Assembly (NCBI RefSeq): GCF_900010725.2
Contig: NZ_LR734869.1
Location: 353,672-417,671, forward strand
From: Planktothrix serta PCC 8927
GTDB taxonomy: Bacteria; Cyanobacteriota; Cyanobacteriia; Cyanobacteriales; Microcoleaceae
Reading direction: 5' to 3'
Length of the DNA: 64,000 bases
Below the pieces are notes generated by a model that was not told the DNA's origin, did no database searches, and saw only the letters and a list, made by a program, of their open reading frames with translations. Made by a program: the position numbers and the translations under genes. Within the stretch, counting starts at the first letter, position 1. Each line of letters starts with the position of its first letter. Of this stretch, positions 34,778-44,534 are shown piece after piece.

Positions 34778-36127
34778 ATGAGGAATCGTCAACGTATTCA
34801 ATCAAAATTTAAAACTCCTGCTTTTAACATTAGGAACAAAAAATCAATTTTTTTGAAGCTTAAATTTTCATTATTTTATCAATGGGGTTTAACTTTATTG
34901 CTAGTAATTATTATCAGTAGCTTAACCCTTAAACCCGCATTTTCGCAACAACCTGTTACGGTTAAAGTCCTGGTTCAAGCTTTAGAGTCAACCCAATGGG
35001 AACCGATGATCAAAAGCTTCCATCAAACCCATCCCAAAATCCGTTTAGAAGTTGTTAAAGCCCCTAATAATACTAATCTTGTTGAAGATTTATATACCTC
35101 TGCTTATTTATTAGGGGATTCTCCCTATGATTTGGCTTATATGGATGTGGTTTGGGTACAGAAATTTGCAGCAGCCGGATGGTTAGAAAATTTAACCGAA
35201 AAAGTTGAATCTGAGGAATTAAACGCTTATATTCAGGGCGACGTTGAAGGAGGAAAATATCAAGATAAATTGTACAGAATGCCTTTTAGAACGGATGTAG
35301 GAATGCTATATTATCGAAAAGATCTATTACAAAAAGCGGGATTAAAGCCTCCTAAAACCTTTGAAGATTTAATCAATATTTCTAAAACCATTCAAGACCA
35401 AAATTTAGCGAAATGGGGTTATGTTTGGCAAGGAAAACAATACGAAGGATTAGCCGCCATGTTCACTGAAATTTTACAAGGATATGGAGGATTTTGGGTG
35501 AATCCTCAAACCCAAGCCATCGGATTAGATGCGCCTGAAAGTATAGAAGCCGTTAAGTTTTTACGCCAAACGATTAAAGAAGCTATTTCTCCTCCTGGCG
35601 TTACTACCTATGGAGAAGAAGAAACTCGACGGTTATTTGAAAGCGGAAATACGCTTTTTTTAAGAAATTGGCCCTACGTTTATGCCCTAGCATCTAATTC
35701 TTCCATTGCTGGAAATTATGCCCTGCAACCGATGGTGCATCTCCCTGGAAAACAAAGCGGAGCTTGTTTAGGAGGGTGGGGATTTGGGATTTCCAAAAGT
35801 TCAAAACATCAACAAGAAGCTTGGCAAGTTATTGAATATTTTAATCAACCAGCTATTCAACGCCAATACTTTTTAGAAACGGGTTATGTTCCCTCGCGGA
35901 AATCCCTATTTACCGATGATATTTTAGTTAACCAATATAACTATCTACCCGCTTTATTACAGGGGGCTGAAAACGCTGTTTTACGTCCTCCCATTCCTCA
36001 ATATGCTCAAGCCTCTGATATTTTACAACGGTATCTGAGTGCAGCATTAACAGGAAGCAAAACTCCAGAACAAGCGATGAAAGCCGCCGCCGATGAAACT
36101 CGAACTTTATTAAACATTAACTTGTAA
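34778..36127 (+). CDS. Sugar ABC transporter substrate-binding protein
   Basis: 449 aa. A basic N-terminus and hydrophobic segment (about 32-52, WGLTLLLVIIISSLTL) ending at AFSQQ form an export signal. The mature part is a family 1 carbohydrate-binding protein: VTVKVLVQALESTQWEPMIK, SPYDLAYMDVVWVQKFAAAG, YRMPFRTDVGMLYYRKDLLQ, LFLRNWPYVYALAS and CLGGWGFGISKSSKHQQEAW. It resembles trehalose/maltose-type binders (ThuE). It is the first gene of a four-gene importer operon; the exact sugar cannot be told. Confidence 0.9.
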   Translation: MRNRQRIQSKFKTPAFNIRNKKSIFLKLKFSLFYQWGLTLLLVIIISSLTLKPAFSQQPVTVKVLVQALESTQWEPMIKSFHQTHPKIRLEVVKAPNNTNLVEDLYTSAYLLGDSPYDLAYMDVVWVQKFAAAGWLENLTEKVESEELNAYIQGDVEGGKYQDKLYRMPFRTDVGMLYYRKDLLQKAGLKPPKTFEDLINISKTIQDQNLAKWGYVWQGKQYEGLAAMFTEILQGYGGFWVNPQTQAIGLDAPESIEAVKFLRQTIKEAISPPGVTTYGEEETRRLFESGNTLFLRNWPYVYALASNSSIAGNYALQPMVHLPGKQSGACLGGWGFGISKSSKHQQEAWQVIEYFNQPAIQRQYFLETGYVPSRKSLFTDDILVNQYNYLPALLQGAENAVLRPPIPQYAQASDILQRYLSAALTGSKTPEQAMKAAADETRTLLNINL

Positions 36128-36136
36128 ATTTTAAAC

Positions 36137-37045
36137 ATGAATTCTAATTCTTTAGAAAAACAGGAAAAAATAACCGGATGGTTGTTAATTTTGCCCGCCT
36201 TGTTAATGATTACTTTGGTATTTATCTACCCGATTTTAAGGTCATTTTGGTTAAGTCTATTCACGCAAAATTTAGGAACTCAATTACAACCCATTTTTTC
36301 AGGATTGAGTAATTATCAACGACTCTTAGGAGATGGTCGATTTTGGCAAACCCTATGGAATACTAGCGTTTTTACCAGTATTTCTATTATCTTAGAATTG
36401 ATTTTCGGTTTATTGATTGCTTTAATTTTGAATCAAAGCTTTAAAGGTCGAGGATTTGTGAGAACAACCGCATTAATTCCTTGGGCGTTACCAACGGCCG
36501 TTATGGGGTTAGCTTGGGCGTGGATTTTTAATGACCAATATGGTGTAGTCAATGATATTTTGCAACGCCTCAATATTATTAATAGTCCCATGACTTGGTT
36601 AGGAGAACCGAATCGGGCAATGTTCGCCATGATTGTTGCTGATGTTTGGAAAACGACCCCATTTATGGCTATTATTTTATTAGCCGGATTGCAATCGATT
36701 TCTCAGGATTTATATGAAGCTCATGCTATTGATGGGGCGAATTCAATCCAAAGCTTTTATCAAATCACTATCCCTTTAATTACCCCGCAAATTATTATTG
36801 CTTTACTGTTTAGATTTGCTCAAGCTTTTGGGATTTTTGATTTAGTCCAGGTGATGACCGGAGGCGGCCCAGCAGGAGCAACAGAAACCGTTTCAATTTA
36901 TATTTATGCCACGATTAGACGGTATCTGGATTTTGGTTATGGAGCCGCGTTAGTGGGGGTAACATTTTTATTATTGATCGTTGCGGTTTGTATCGCGGGT
37001 TTTTTCCTATCTAAACTTGATGTTAACGTGATTGGAGATCAATAA
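36137..37045 (+). CDS. Sugar ABC transporter permease (MalF-type)
   Basis: 302 aa with six membrane helices. GWLLILPALLMITLVFIYPI starts the protein and the EAA loop (YEAHAIDGANSIQSFYQITI) contacts the ATPase. Nine bases separate it from the binding-protein gene and it ends directly before the second permease, in the order expected for CUT1 importers. Confidence 0.93.
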   Translation: MNSNSLEKQEKITGWLLILPALLMITLVFIYPILRSFWLSLFTQNLGTQLQPIFSGLSNYQRLLGDGRFWQTLWNTSVFTSISIILELIFGLLIALILNQSFKGRGFVRTTALIPWALPTAVMGLAWAWIFNDQYGVVNDILQRLNIINSPMTWLGEPNRAMFAMIVADVWKTTPFMAIILLAGLQSISQDLYEAHAIDGANSIQSFYQITIPLITPQIIIALLFRFAQAFGIFDLVQVMTGGGPAGATETVSIYIYATIRRYLDFGYGAALVGVTFLLLIVAVCIAGFFLSKLDVNVIGDQ

Positions 37046-37909
37046 ATGTCAATTTTTCATCCCTCAAGCGCCTTAAGTTCAATTCAGTGGAAAAAAATAT
37101 TACTCCCCTTGGGTGTAATTTTCACAATTTTGTTTTGTTTAGCTCCGGTTTTCTGGCAATTGCTAACTTCTTTTAAAACGAATGCTGCGATTTCAACCGT
37201 TCCGAATATTTATTTTCCTTCTTTAGAACAACTCACTTTTCAACATTATTTCAGCTTGGGAAATCAATTTATTCGTTATATTTTTAATAGTGCTTTTGTA
37301 TCCATGATTTCAACCTTATTCTGTTTAATGATTGGGACTCCGGCTGCTTATGCCTTAGCTCGATTAAAACTGCCTGGAGAAAATCTAATTTTAGCGTTGA
37401 TTTTACTAATCACCTTATTTCCCTATATTCTGTTATTTATGGGCTTGTTAGAATTAGTTAAATTTTTTCAGGTCGGGAATAATTATTTGGCGTTAATTAT
37501 TCCCTATACAGCAATTAATTTACCCTTAACGATTTTAATTTTAAGAAGTTTTTTCAAACAACTTCCCAAAGATTTAGAAGATTCTGCCAAAATTGATGGC
37601 TTCAATACAATATCTATGCTATTAAATATTGTTTTACCATTAACCCTTCCCGCCTTAGTCACCACCGGAATATTAACTTTCATTTTCGCTTGGAATGAAT
37701 TTATTTTTGCCTTAACCTTTATTACCCGTGAAGATTTATATACGATTCCGGTTGCCGTAGCACAAATTGGCGGAGCTTCTTTATTAGAAATTCCCTATGG
37801 GCCCATGGCTGCGGCTACCTTAGCAGGAACCTTTCCTTTAGTAATTTTAGTGTTAATTTTTCAACGCCGAATTGTTCAAGGAATTACCGCAGGAGCCGTC
37901 AAAGGTTAA
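37046..37909 (+). CDS. Sugar ABC transporter permease (MalG-type)
   Basis: 287 aa, six membrane helices. It begins at the base after the previous stop. LEDSAKIDGFNTISMLLNIV is the EAA loop and FAWNEFIFALTFI with GITAGAVKG at the end are typical of MalG-like subunits. Confidence 0.93.
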   Translation: MSIFHPSSALSSIQWKKILLPLGVIFTILFCLAPVFWQLLTSFKTNAAISTVPNIYFPSLEQLTFQHYFSLGNQFIRYIFNSAFVSMISTLFCLMIGTPAAYALARLKLPGENLILALILLITLFPYILLFMGLLELVKFFQVGNNYLALIIPYTAINLPLTILILRSFFKQLPKDLEDSAKIDGFNTISMLLNIVLPLTLPALVTTGILTFIFAWNEFIFALTFITREDLYTIPVAVAQIGGASLLEIPYGPMAAATLAGTFPLVILVLIFQRRIVQGITAGAVKG

Positions 37910-37967
37910 AACTGACATCATTACTTTATCCTTAAAGAATTGTTAAACTTAATGGAGATTATTAATC

Positions 37968-39032
37968 ATGGCTAAACTGGAACTTCAACATTTAAAAAAG
38001 CAATTTTCTAATCAAGTAATTCCCGTTAAAGATATCACCCTAGAAGTCAATGATGGGGAATTCCTAACCTTATTAGGCCCGTCCGGTTGTGGAAAATCAA
38101 CATTATTAAGAATGATTGCAGGACTCGACCAACCGACCGAGGGAAAAGTAATTTTAGGAAATCGAGATCTTACAACAGTTCCCCCTGGTGAACGGAATAT
38201 TGCCATGGTTTTTCAAAGTTATGCACTGTATCCCCATTTAACCGTTTTTGATAATATTTCAACCGCTTTAAAATTAAGAAAAATTTCAAACCCTGAGATT
38301 CAAACCCGCGTTTATGATGTCGCTAACCGCTTAGAAATCGAACATTTATTAACTCGAAAACCTGCTCAACTTTCCGGGGGTCAACGTCAACGGGTTGCTT
38401 TAGCACGAGCGTTAGTCAGAAATCCTGAAGTTTTTTTATTAGATGAACCCTTAAGTAATTTAGATGCGTTATTACGAGAACAGGTGAGAGCCGATTTAAA
38501 ACAATTATTTAATTCTCAACAAAAACCTGTGGTTTATGTCACCCATGATCAAACAGAAGCCCTGACTTTATCGAGTAAAATTGCTGTACTTTATCAAGGC
38601 TATTTACAACAATTAGCTTCTCCTTCAGAAATTTATAATGCTCCTGCTAATCAATTTGTAGCGGGTTTTGTTGGCAGTCCTCAGATGAATTTACTCTGCT
38701 TAAATTGTCGAGATAATCAGGCAATTTTAGGAGAGTTTCAAATTCCTTTACCGCCTTTAAAGACACAACCCTCGAAAATTGTCTTAGGAATTCGCCCCGA
38801 AGATATCCATCTAGGGACATGGGAGGATTCTGATCATTTAGAAGCTCAAATTTTTTTAGTAGAAGATTTGGGAAAAGAGAAACTTTTGAATGTCAGAATA
38901 GCCGAATTCGATCAAAGAATCCGTTTTTTGGTTCCCGCACAACAAACTTGGGAAGGTGAAACGGTAAAGTTGAGTTTATCGCCCCAACGGATACACTGGT
39001 TTGATGCCGAATCTGGCGATCGCTTCTCTTAA
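37968..39032 (+). CDS. Sugar ABC transporter ATP-binding protein (MsiK/UgpC type)
   Basis: 354 aa. Walker A LLGPSGCGKSTLLRMIAG, Q-loop MVFQSYALYPHL, signature AQLSGGQRQRVALARALVRN, Walker B EVFLLDEPLSNLD and switch His in VTHDQTEAL. A C-terminal TOBE-type regulatory domain (about 235-350) contains LGIRPEDIHLG. It energises the importer made by the three preceding genes. Having its own ATPase is notable since many cyanobacterial CUT1 operons borrow a distant one. Confidence 0.94.
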   Translation: MAKLELQHLKKQFSNQVIPVKDITLEVNDGEFLTLLGPSGCGKSTLLRMIAGLDQPTEGKVILGNRDLTTVPPGERNIAMVFQSYALYPHLTVFDNISTALKLRKISNPEIQTRVYDVANRLEIEHLLTRKPAQLSGGQRQRVALARALVRNPEVFLLDEPLSNLDALLREQVRADLKQLFNSQQKPVVYVTHDQTEALTLSSKIAVLYQGYLQQLASPSEIYNAPANQFVAGFVGSPQMNLLCLNCRDNQAILGEFQIPLPPLKTQPSKIVLGIRPEDIHLGTWEDSDHLEAQIFLVEDLGKEKLLNVRIAEFDQRIRFLVPAQQTWEGETVKLSLSPQRIHWFDAESGDRFS

Positions 39033-39091
39033 AAATGATGCCAGATCCTTAATGCACTATATATAGCGTCCTTGCGTAAGTCCTGAGAGAT

Positions 39092-39475
39092 TTAACCCCC
39101 TCTTACTCCCCCTACCCCTTGTCCTAAAATATCTTCACAATAACTTAATAAAGTATTAAGGCGATTTTGAATCGGGGTGAGGCGGCTGTTGAGAGTAGAG
39201 GGTTGATGGGATGCTTGCAAAAATTTCAGATCCATTTCTAACAGTCGCATCTGTTTATGGGTTTCGGTTAAATAGGATTGAATTATAGACTCAACAGGGG
39301 GATCAAAATCACTAGAGTTGATCCCCATAATTTGAGTTTGAAAGGTGATTTTTAGCTGTTTAAAAGTTTGTTTTAAACCGCTAAGATCAAGAGGGACTGA
39401 GATCGCGGTGCTGTGAAGCTGTTGTAAGCTGTTTTGGAACTCGGCGATCGCTTGACAAGTAGATTTTGATAACAT
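39092..39475 (-). CDS. PatD-like protein
   Basis: 127 aa, helical and soluble. The middle YLTETHKQMRLLEMDLKFLQ followed by ASHQPSTLNSRLTPIQNRLN and TLLSYCEDIL recalls PatD, described in Anabaena as a control of heterocyst frequency. The match is from memory and moderate. No heterocyst genes are in the window; PatD-like proteins also occur in non-heterocystous species, where their role is unclear. Confidence 0.55.
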   Translation of the reverse strand: MLSKSTCQAIAEFQNSLQQLHSTAISVPLDLSGLKQTFKQLKITFQTQIMGINSSDFDPPVESIIQSYLTETHKQMRLLEMDLKFLQASHQPSTLNSRLTPIQNRLNTLLSYCEDILGQGVGGVRGG

Positions 39476-39846
39476 AATGTTAAGAAATTTGTCTATATTA
39501 TTAAATAATAGACAAATATTCAGACTTGATTCAACAGGGGTTTAGTAAAATCCGATCGCCATACCCCCCAAGACCAAATGCTGATTTTGAGGGGATTCGC
39601 GGTTCTTCCTGTTCTCCAAACCTGCTCCTGAGTGCAGGTTAAGCGGAGTTCAAGAGAATGCTATTGTTCTGTTAAGTGCAGTTTGCTCCAGTGCGTGAAA
39701 GCCCGGATCACAACTCCATCAACTCCGTGAAACTTACCCGTTTCACCCGCTAGGATTTTTATCCCTGTTACTGGTATAAAAAAGATACTTAACTCGCTGT
39801 TATCTGATCATTTTATCAGTATTATTACCCTTTAGGTGTAACTCTC
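39476..39846 (+). other. Structured 370-bp leader/intergenic region before rel
   Basis: AT-rich start, then a stretch with stems: AACCTGC (39619-39625) with GCAGGTT (39634-39640); GTGAAAC (39727-39733) with GTTTCAC (39740-39746); and GGAGTT near 39645 with AACTCC at 39712 or 39721. A TATAAA at about 39775 may be the -10 of rel. The stems could be a small RNA or a leader; I cannot match them to a known class. Confidence 0.4.
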
Positions 39847-42117
39847 ATGAATATTGAAATTCTTTCTAAGACTGACCTTGACTATGAATGCAGCATTCCT
39901 GACTGGCTGCAACAGTGTATGGAGATCTCGACGGCCTTAGTCAAATCTGATACTCCTCCGACCACCAACGGCGATTTAATTGTGCGGGCGTTTCAATTTG
40001 CCTATAAATTGCATCAAGGACAATATCGCAAATCAGGAGAACCTTATATCAATCATCCCATTGCCGTAGCGGGTTTATTACGCTATTTAGGAGGGGATTC
40101 TGCCATGGTGGCGGCGGGTTTTCTTCATGACATTATTGAAGATACTGATGTCACTCCCGAAGAATTAGAACAGCATTTTGGGGCAGAAGTTCGCCATCTG
40201 GTTGAAGGTGTAACAAAGCTGTCTAAATTTAATTTTTCCAACACCACAGAACGCCAAGCGGAAAACTTTCGCCGAATGTTTTTGGCAATGGCGAAAGATA
40301 TTCGGGTGATTGTAGTTAAACTCGCTGACCGACTGCATAATATGCGAACGTTGGATTTTCTACCTGAACATAAACAGCGCAGTATTGCCTTAGAAACCCG
40401 TGAAATTTTTGCCCCCTTAGCCAACCGTTTAGGGATTGGTCGGTTTAAATGGGAATTAGAAGATTTATCCTTTAAATATTTAGAGCCAGAAGCTTACAAA
40501 AATATTAAAGAATTAGTCTCTGATCGGCGAGCCTTTCGAGAAGAAAAATTAGCTGAACTTGCCCAAGTTCTCCGAGACAGACTGGAGAAAGGAAGCATTA
40601 AATGTTATGAAGTGAGTGGACGACCTAAACATCTGTATGGCATTTATAAAAAAATGAACCAGAGACAGAAACAGTTCCATGAAATTTATGATATTGCTGC
40701 CTTACGGGTAATTGTTGAAACCAATGAAGAATGTTATCGAACTTTAGCGATTGTTCATGATGCCTTTCGCCCGATTCCTGGACGTTTCAAAGATTATATT
40801 GGGCTGCCTAAACCTAATCGTTATCAGTCCTTACATACGGGGGTGATTGGTAATACGGGAAGACCCGTTGAAGTCCAAATTCGTACCGTAGAAATGCACC
40901 ATATTGCCGAATATGGGATTGCTGCCCATTGGAAGTATAAAGAAAAAGGCAATTCTAATATAGGTCAAGTCACCGGAATGGATGATAAATTCACCTGGTT
41001 ACGGCAATTATTGGAATGGCAAACTGATTTAAAAGATGCTACCGAATATCTCGAAAGTGTTAAAAGTAACTTAGAATTTGATGATGTTTATGTGTTTACC
41101 CCCGAAGGGGATGTAATGGCATTGACTCATGGAGCCACTCCCGTTGATTTTGCCTATCGCATTCATAGTGAAGTGGGAAATCGTTGTAAGGGAGCAAAAG
41201 TTAATGATCGAATTGTTCCCTTAGATACACCTCTAAAAAATGGCGATATTGTGGAAATATTAACCCAGAAAAATATTCGCCCCAGTTTAGATTGGTTGAA
41301 TTTCGTTAAAACCAGTACGGCTAAAAACCGAATTCGTCAGTGGTATAAGCGATCGCACCGAGATGAAAATATCGCACGGGGACGGGAATTATTAGAAAAA
41401 GAAATGGGAAAAAATGGCTTTGAATCCCTGCTCAAATCTGAACCGATGCTTTCCGTTTCCAAGCGCTGTAATTATCACAGTGTTGATGATTTATTAGCGG
41501 CATTGGGTTATGGGGAAATTACCTTAAATTTAGTTGTTAATCGTCTGCGGGATGTGGTCAGATCCCAGAGTCAAATTCAAACGGTTTCCCAAGAACTCAC
41601 CACCACTTCTTTACAAGTTCCTAATCTGCCTTCGGCGTCTCCCCTTCCTTCTTCTTCTGCAAGTAATTCTCCGATTACAGGAGTTGAAGGATTACTCTAT
41701 CATATTGCGGGGTGTTGTAATCCAATTCCAGGGGAACCAATTATTGGGGTTGTGACTCGAACAAAAGGGATTTCGATTCATCAACAAGGATGTTCTAATA
41801 CCTTAACAGTAGAGGGAGAACGCTTTGTTCCTGTGAGTTGGAATCCTAATTATTATCATGGCGGACGTCCTCAAACCTATGCGGTCAATATTTCAATTGA
41901 AGTCTTAGATCGGGTGGGAGTTTTGAATGATATTCTATCCCGCTTGAAAGATAATAATATTAACGTTTGTAGCGCTCAAGTTAAAACATTTCCCGATGCG
42001 CCAGCGTTAATTGAGTTAGGCATTGAAATTTGCGATCGAGAGCAATTTGAACGCACTTGTACCCAAGTTAAAAACATCAGTGATGTGTTAAATTTGCGTC
42101 GAATTAATAGCAAATGA
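39847..42117 (+). CDS. Bifunctional (p)ppGpp synthetase/hydrolase, Rel/SpoT family
   Basis: 756 aa. HD hydrolase domain: KSGEPYINHPIAVAGLL, AAGFLHDIIEDTDVTPEELE (HDxxED intact), KLADRLHNMRTLDFL. Synthetase domain: YDIAALRVIVETNEECYRTL, GRFKDYIGLPKPNRYQSLHT. TGS domain (about 415-475): DDVYVFTPEGDVMALTHGAT. A Ser/Pro/Leu-rich linker at about 580-610 precedes the cysteine-containing zinc-finger-like CCNPIPGEPIIGVV and a C-terminal ACT domain. Both catalytic sites look intact, so it should make and degrade the alarmone. Followed by a strong terminator. Confidence 0.96.
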   Translation: MNIEILSKTDLDYECSIPDWLQQCMEISTALVKSDTPPTTNGDLIVRAFQFAYKLHQGQYRKSGEPYINHPIAVAGLLRYLGGDSAMVAAGFLHDIIEDTDVTPEELEQHFGAEVRHLVEGVTKLSKFNFSNTTERQAENFRRMFLAMAKDIRVIVVKLADRLHNMRTLDFLPEHKQRSIALETREIFAPLANRLGIGRFKWELEDLSFKYLEPEAYKNIKELVSDRRAFREEKLAELAQVLRDRLEKGSIKCYEVSGRPKHLYGIYKKMNQRQKQFHEIYDIAALRVIVETNEECYRTLAIVHDAFRPIPGRFKDYIGLPKPNRYQSLHTGVIGNTGRPVEVQIRTVEMHHIAEYGIAAHWKYKEKGNSNIGQVTGMDDKFTWLRQLLEWQTDLKDATEYLESVKSNLEFDDVYVFTPEGDVMALTHGATPVDFAYRIHSEVGNRCKGAKVNDRIVPLDTPLKNGDIVEILTQKNIRPSLDWLNFVKTSTAKNRIRQWYKRSHRDENIARGRELLEKEMGKNGFESLLKSEPMLSVSKRCNYHSVDDLLAALGYGEITLNLVVNRLRDVVRSQSQIQTVSQELTTTSLQVPNLPSASPLPSSSASNSPITGVEGLLYHIAGCCNPIPGEPIIGVVTRTKGISIHQQGCSNTLTVEGERFVPVSWNPNYYHGGRPQTYAVNISIEVLDRVGVLNDILSRLKDNNINVCSAQVKTFPDAPALIELGIEICDREQFERTCTQVKNISDVLNLRRINSK

Positions 42118-42147
42118 ATATCTAACCTCCATTAACGAGGGGGAATT

Positions 42148-42173
42148 AGGGGGATCAAAGTCCCCCTTTTTTA
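42148..42173 (+). terminator. Terminator after rel/spoT
   Basis: AGGGGGA, loop TCAAAG, TCCCCCT then T-run. It belongs to a GGGGGATC-type repeat present in other intergenic and coding places here. Confidence 0.8.
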
Positions 42174-42256
42174 GGGGGATTTAGGGGGATCTGATCCTGG
42201 GGTTCTTCATCAAATTCATCTATTATAGAAAGATAGCGTTTACAAATCTTCATACA

Positions 42257-43156
42257 ATGACAGCAAGCACTCCCCCAAAAATAGCCACAACCCGATTTGA
42301 GCCCCTAACCTGGACATGGAAAGGACATCAAATTCAGTACACTGTTCAGGGAAGTGGACATCCTTTAGTCCTGATTCATGGGTTTGGCGCGTCTATTGGA
42401 CATTGGCGTCAGAATATTTCCGTTTTAGCTGAGGGCGGGTATCGCGTTTTTGCCTTAGATTTATTAGGATTTGGTGCTTCTGCTAAACCTATTCTGGATT
42501 ATAGTTTAGAATTATGGGAAGAATTACTAACGGATTTTTGGGCAGAAAACATTAAACAACCCGCTATTTTTATCGGTAATTCTATCGGGGCATTATTAAG
42601 TTTAATCATGGTTGCCCAGCATCCTGAAATATCCTCTGGGGCTGTATTGCTTAATTGTGCCGGAGGGTTAAATCATCGCCCCGAAGAATTGAATTTCCCC
42701 CTACGGGCAATTATGGGATTATTCACAAAATTTGTGAGTTCTCCTATAATTGGGTCGTTTATGTTTAATCAAATTCGACAAAAGCATCGAATTCGGAATA
42801 CATTGCGTCAAGTTTATGGCAATCAAGAAGCGATTACCGATGAATTAGTAGACCTATTATATACTCCTTCTAATGATATCGGTGCTCAACAAGTCTTTGC
42901 TTCTATTTTAACCGCCCCTCCCGGCCCCCATCCTTCAGAATTATTACCCCATATTCAAAAACCGTTATTAATTATTTGGGGAGAAACTGATCCTTGGACA
43001 CCGATTACAGGAGCAAAAATTTATCAAGATTTAGCAGATCTCAGTGAATCTGTTGAGTTTATTTCAATTCCAAATACAGGTCATTGTCCCCATGATGAAC
43101 GTCCTGAACAAGTAAATCCTATTATTTTGAATTGGTTAAACCAACATTCTTTTTAA
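42257..43156 (+). CDS. Alpha/beta hydrolase
   Basis: 299 aa. PLVLIHGFGASIGHWRQNIS (oxyanion HGFG), FIGNSIGALLSLIMVAQHPE (nucleophile Ser in GNSIG), LLIIWGETDPWTPITGAKIY (Asp) and FISIPNTGHCPHDERPEQVN (His) give a complete triad. Related to the chloroplast PPH/epoxide-hydrolase-like hydrolases widespread in cyanobacteria; substrate unknown. No signal peptide. Confidence 0.88.
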   Translation: MTASTPPKIATTRFEPLTWTWKGHQIQYTVQGSGHPLVLIHGFGASIGHWRQNISVLAEGGYRVFALDLLGFGASAKPILDYSLELWEELLTDFWAENIKQPAIFIGNSIGALLSLIMVAQHPEISSGAVLLNCAGGLNHRPEELNFPLRAIMGLFTKFVSSPIIGSFMFNQIRQKHRIRNTLRQVYGNQEAITDELVDLLYTPSNDIGAQQVFASILTAPPGPHPSELLPHIQKPLLIIWGETDPWTPITGAKIYQDLADLSESVEFISIPNTGHCPHDERPEQVNPIILNWLNQHSF

Positions 43157-43166
43157 CTCACATAAA

Positions 43167-43187
43167 GTAGGGTGGGCTATGCCCACC
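43167..43187 (+). repeat. GTAG-headed REP-like palindrome
   Basis: GTAG then GGTGGGC, TAT, GCCCACC, 11 bases after the hydrolase stop. A T/A-run follows, so it may also end transcription. Confidence 0.85.
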
Positions 43188-43226
43188 TTCTTAAAAAAAA
43201 TCTAAGAAAAAAAGTTATAAAATCTT

Positions 43227-44444
43227 ATGGGAATCGGAAACTACCAGCGTCAAAGCCAATATTTTAACAATCCCCAAGTTTATAAACCTTTAGAAGAAAT
43301 TTACTCAGATTTAGATAGCTGGACAAATGAAATTTTTGAACAAGAAGCAGATCGATTTGAAAACGTTAATTTGTCGGTTGTGCTTCCGCCTTTATTCTAT
43401 GAAGGTAAATTTATTAAAGGATTTTATTTTAGTGAATCCGTCGATTTATTAAATAAACTTTTACCTCAACTTTCTGATTTCTTCTTTTCAATGGCAGATT
43501 CTCACTGGTGTTCCTACCCTTGGTCTAATACCGCCGATGCCTATGCTTGTTTATATCATAATCCCTCCCGTGCAGATTGGTTTAGAAAAACCTATCCGCA
43601 ACGGGCGAATAAAGTTTTAATTCCGGTTTCTGATTCGGATTTTATTCATGAATATTTAATTGCACCTCAGCCTATTAATATCAAAGATATTGATGTTTTG
43701 TGTGTGTCTCGGTTATCTTCTGTTAATAATCTTCCTGTGATTGCTAAGGCGTTAAAAATCTATCGAAAGAAATATAACAAACTCTTAAAAATGACCTTAA
43801 TTTTAGAACATTATTTTGACTTAAATTCCATCCATTTACTCAGTGGAGAAGCTCAATTAGAATGGCAAAAAATTAAAAATATTTTAGTCAATTCTTTAGA
43901 TTCTATTCAGGTTATTTCTCAGGTTGACTATTATCAAGAAATGCCCCTTTATTATTCTCGATCTAAACTGTTTCTGTTGGGTTCTCTTTTAGAAGGAAAA
44001 AATCGCAGGATTTCAGAAGCAATGAGTTGTAATATTCCGGTGATTTGTTTTCAAGAATTGAATCAATACGCCAGAGGTGAAGATGAAATAGTTCCTCCAG
44101 AATCAGGATTATTGTCTGCATTTGATCCCGAATCTTTGGCGGATACTCTGCATACAGCCTTAGAAAATTTGACGGTTTTTCAACCTCGTCTCAATTATTT
44201 AAAATATCGCGGAAGAAAGAACTTTTTTAATACTTGTTTAGATAGTTTCTCTTATTATGCGAATATCATTCCTGATTATATTCAAGGACAAGCCTATAAT
44301 AATTTGTGGTTGGATTTAGCCGTCCAACAGAATTATCAAATTAGTCTTCATGATTTTTTGTATGGGCGTTCTCCGCGATCGCATCTTCAAGGATTAACGA
44401 ATATTTATAAAACTCTTAACCAATGGATTAGAACTCAAGGTTAA
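43227..44444 (+). CDS. Glycosyltransferase, GT-B (group 1/GT4-like)
   Basis: 405 aa. Residues about 30-150 lack strong motifs. The C-terminal Rossmann-like half has IKDIDVLCVSRLSSVNNLPV, VDYYQEMPLYYSRSKLFLLG, LLEGKNRRISEAMSCNIPVI (Glu of the EX7E-type motif) and FDPESLADTLHTAL, as in GT4 enzymes. Probably soluble. Donor and acceptor unknown. Starts 70 bases after the hydrolase gene. Confidence 0.72.
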   Translation: MGIGNYQRQSQYFNNPQVYKPLEEIYSDLDSWTNEIFEQEADRFENVNLSVVLPPLFYEGKFIKGFYFSESVDLLNKLLPQLSDFFFSMADSHWCSYPWSNTADAYACLYHNPSRADWFRKTYPQRANKVLIPVSDSDFIHEYLIAPQPINIKDIDVLCVSRLSSVNNLPVIAKALKIYRKKYNKLLKMTLILEHYFDLNSIHLLSGEAQLEWQKIKNILVNSLDSIQVISQVDYYQEMPLYYSRSKLFLLGSLLEGKNRRISEAMSCNIPVICFQELNQYARGEDEIVPPESGLLSAFDPESLADTLHTALENLTVFQPRLNYLKYRGRKNFFNTCLDSFSYYANIIPDYIQGQAYNNLWLDLAVQQNYQISLHDFLYGRSPRSHLQGLTNIYKTLNQWIRTQG

Positions 44445-44455
44445 GATGAAATAAT

Positions 44456-44495
44456 AAAACACAAAGGCACTAAGACACAAAGAGACGAAGACAGG
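44456..44495 (+). repeat. Dispersed A-rich repeat (also inverted at 62195-62228)
   Basis: AAACACAAAGGCACTAAGAC and following; 62195-62228 holds an inverted relative (CTTAGTGTCTTAGTGTCTTT). A simple heptamer-like CACTAAG/CACAAAG theme. Confidence 0.6.
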
Positions 44496-44534
44496 GAGAA
44501 GGATAATTAAGGAGATATTCATGGGATTATTAGA

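Noticed and set aside
39601-39760. 6S RNA, SRP RNA or tmRNA before rel
   Set aside because: The stems do not match the conserved cores I know for these RNAs, so it is left unclassified.
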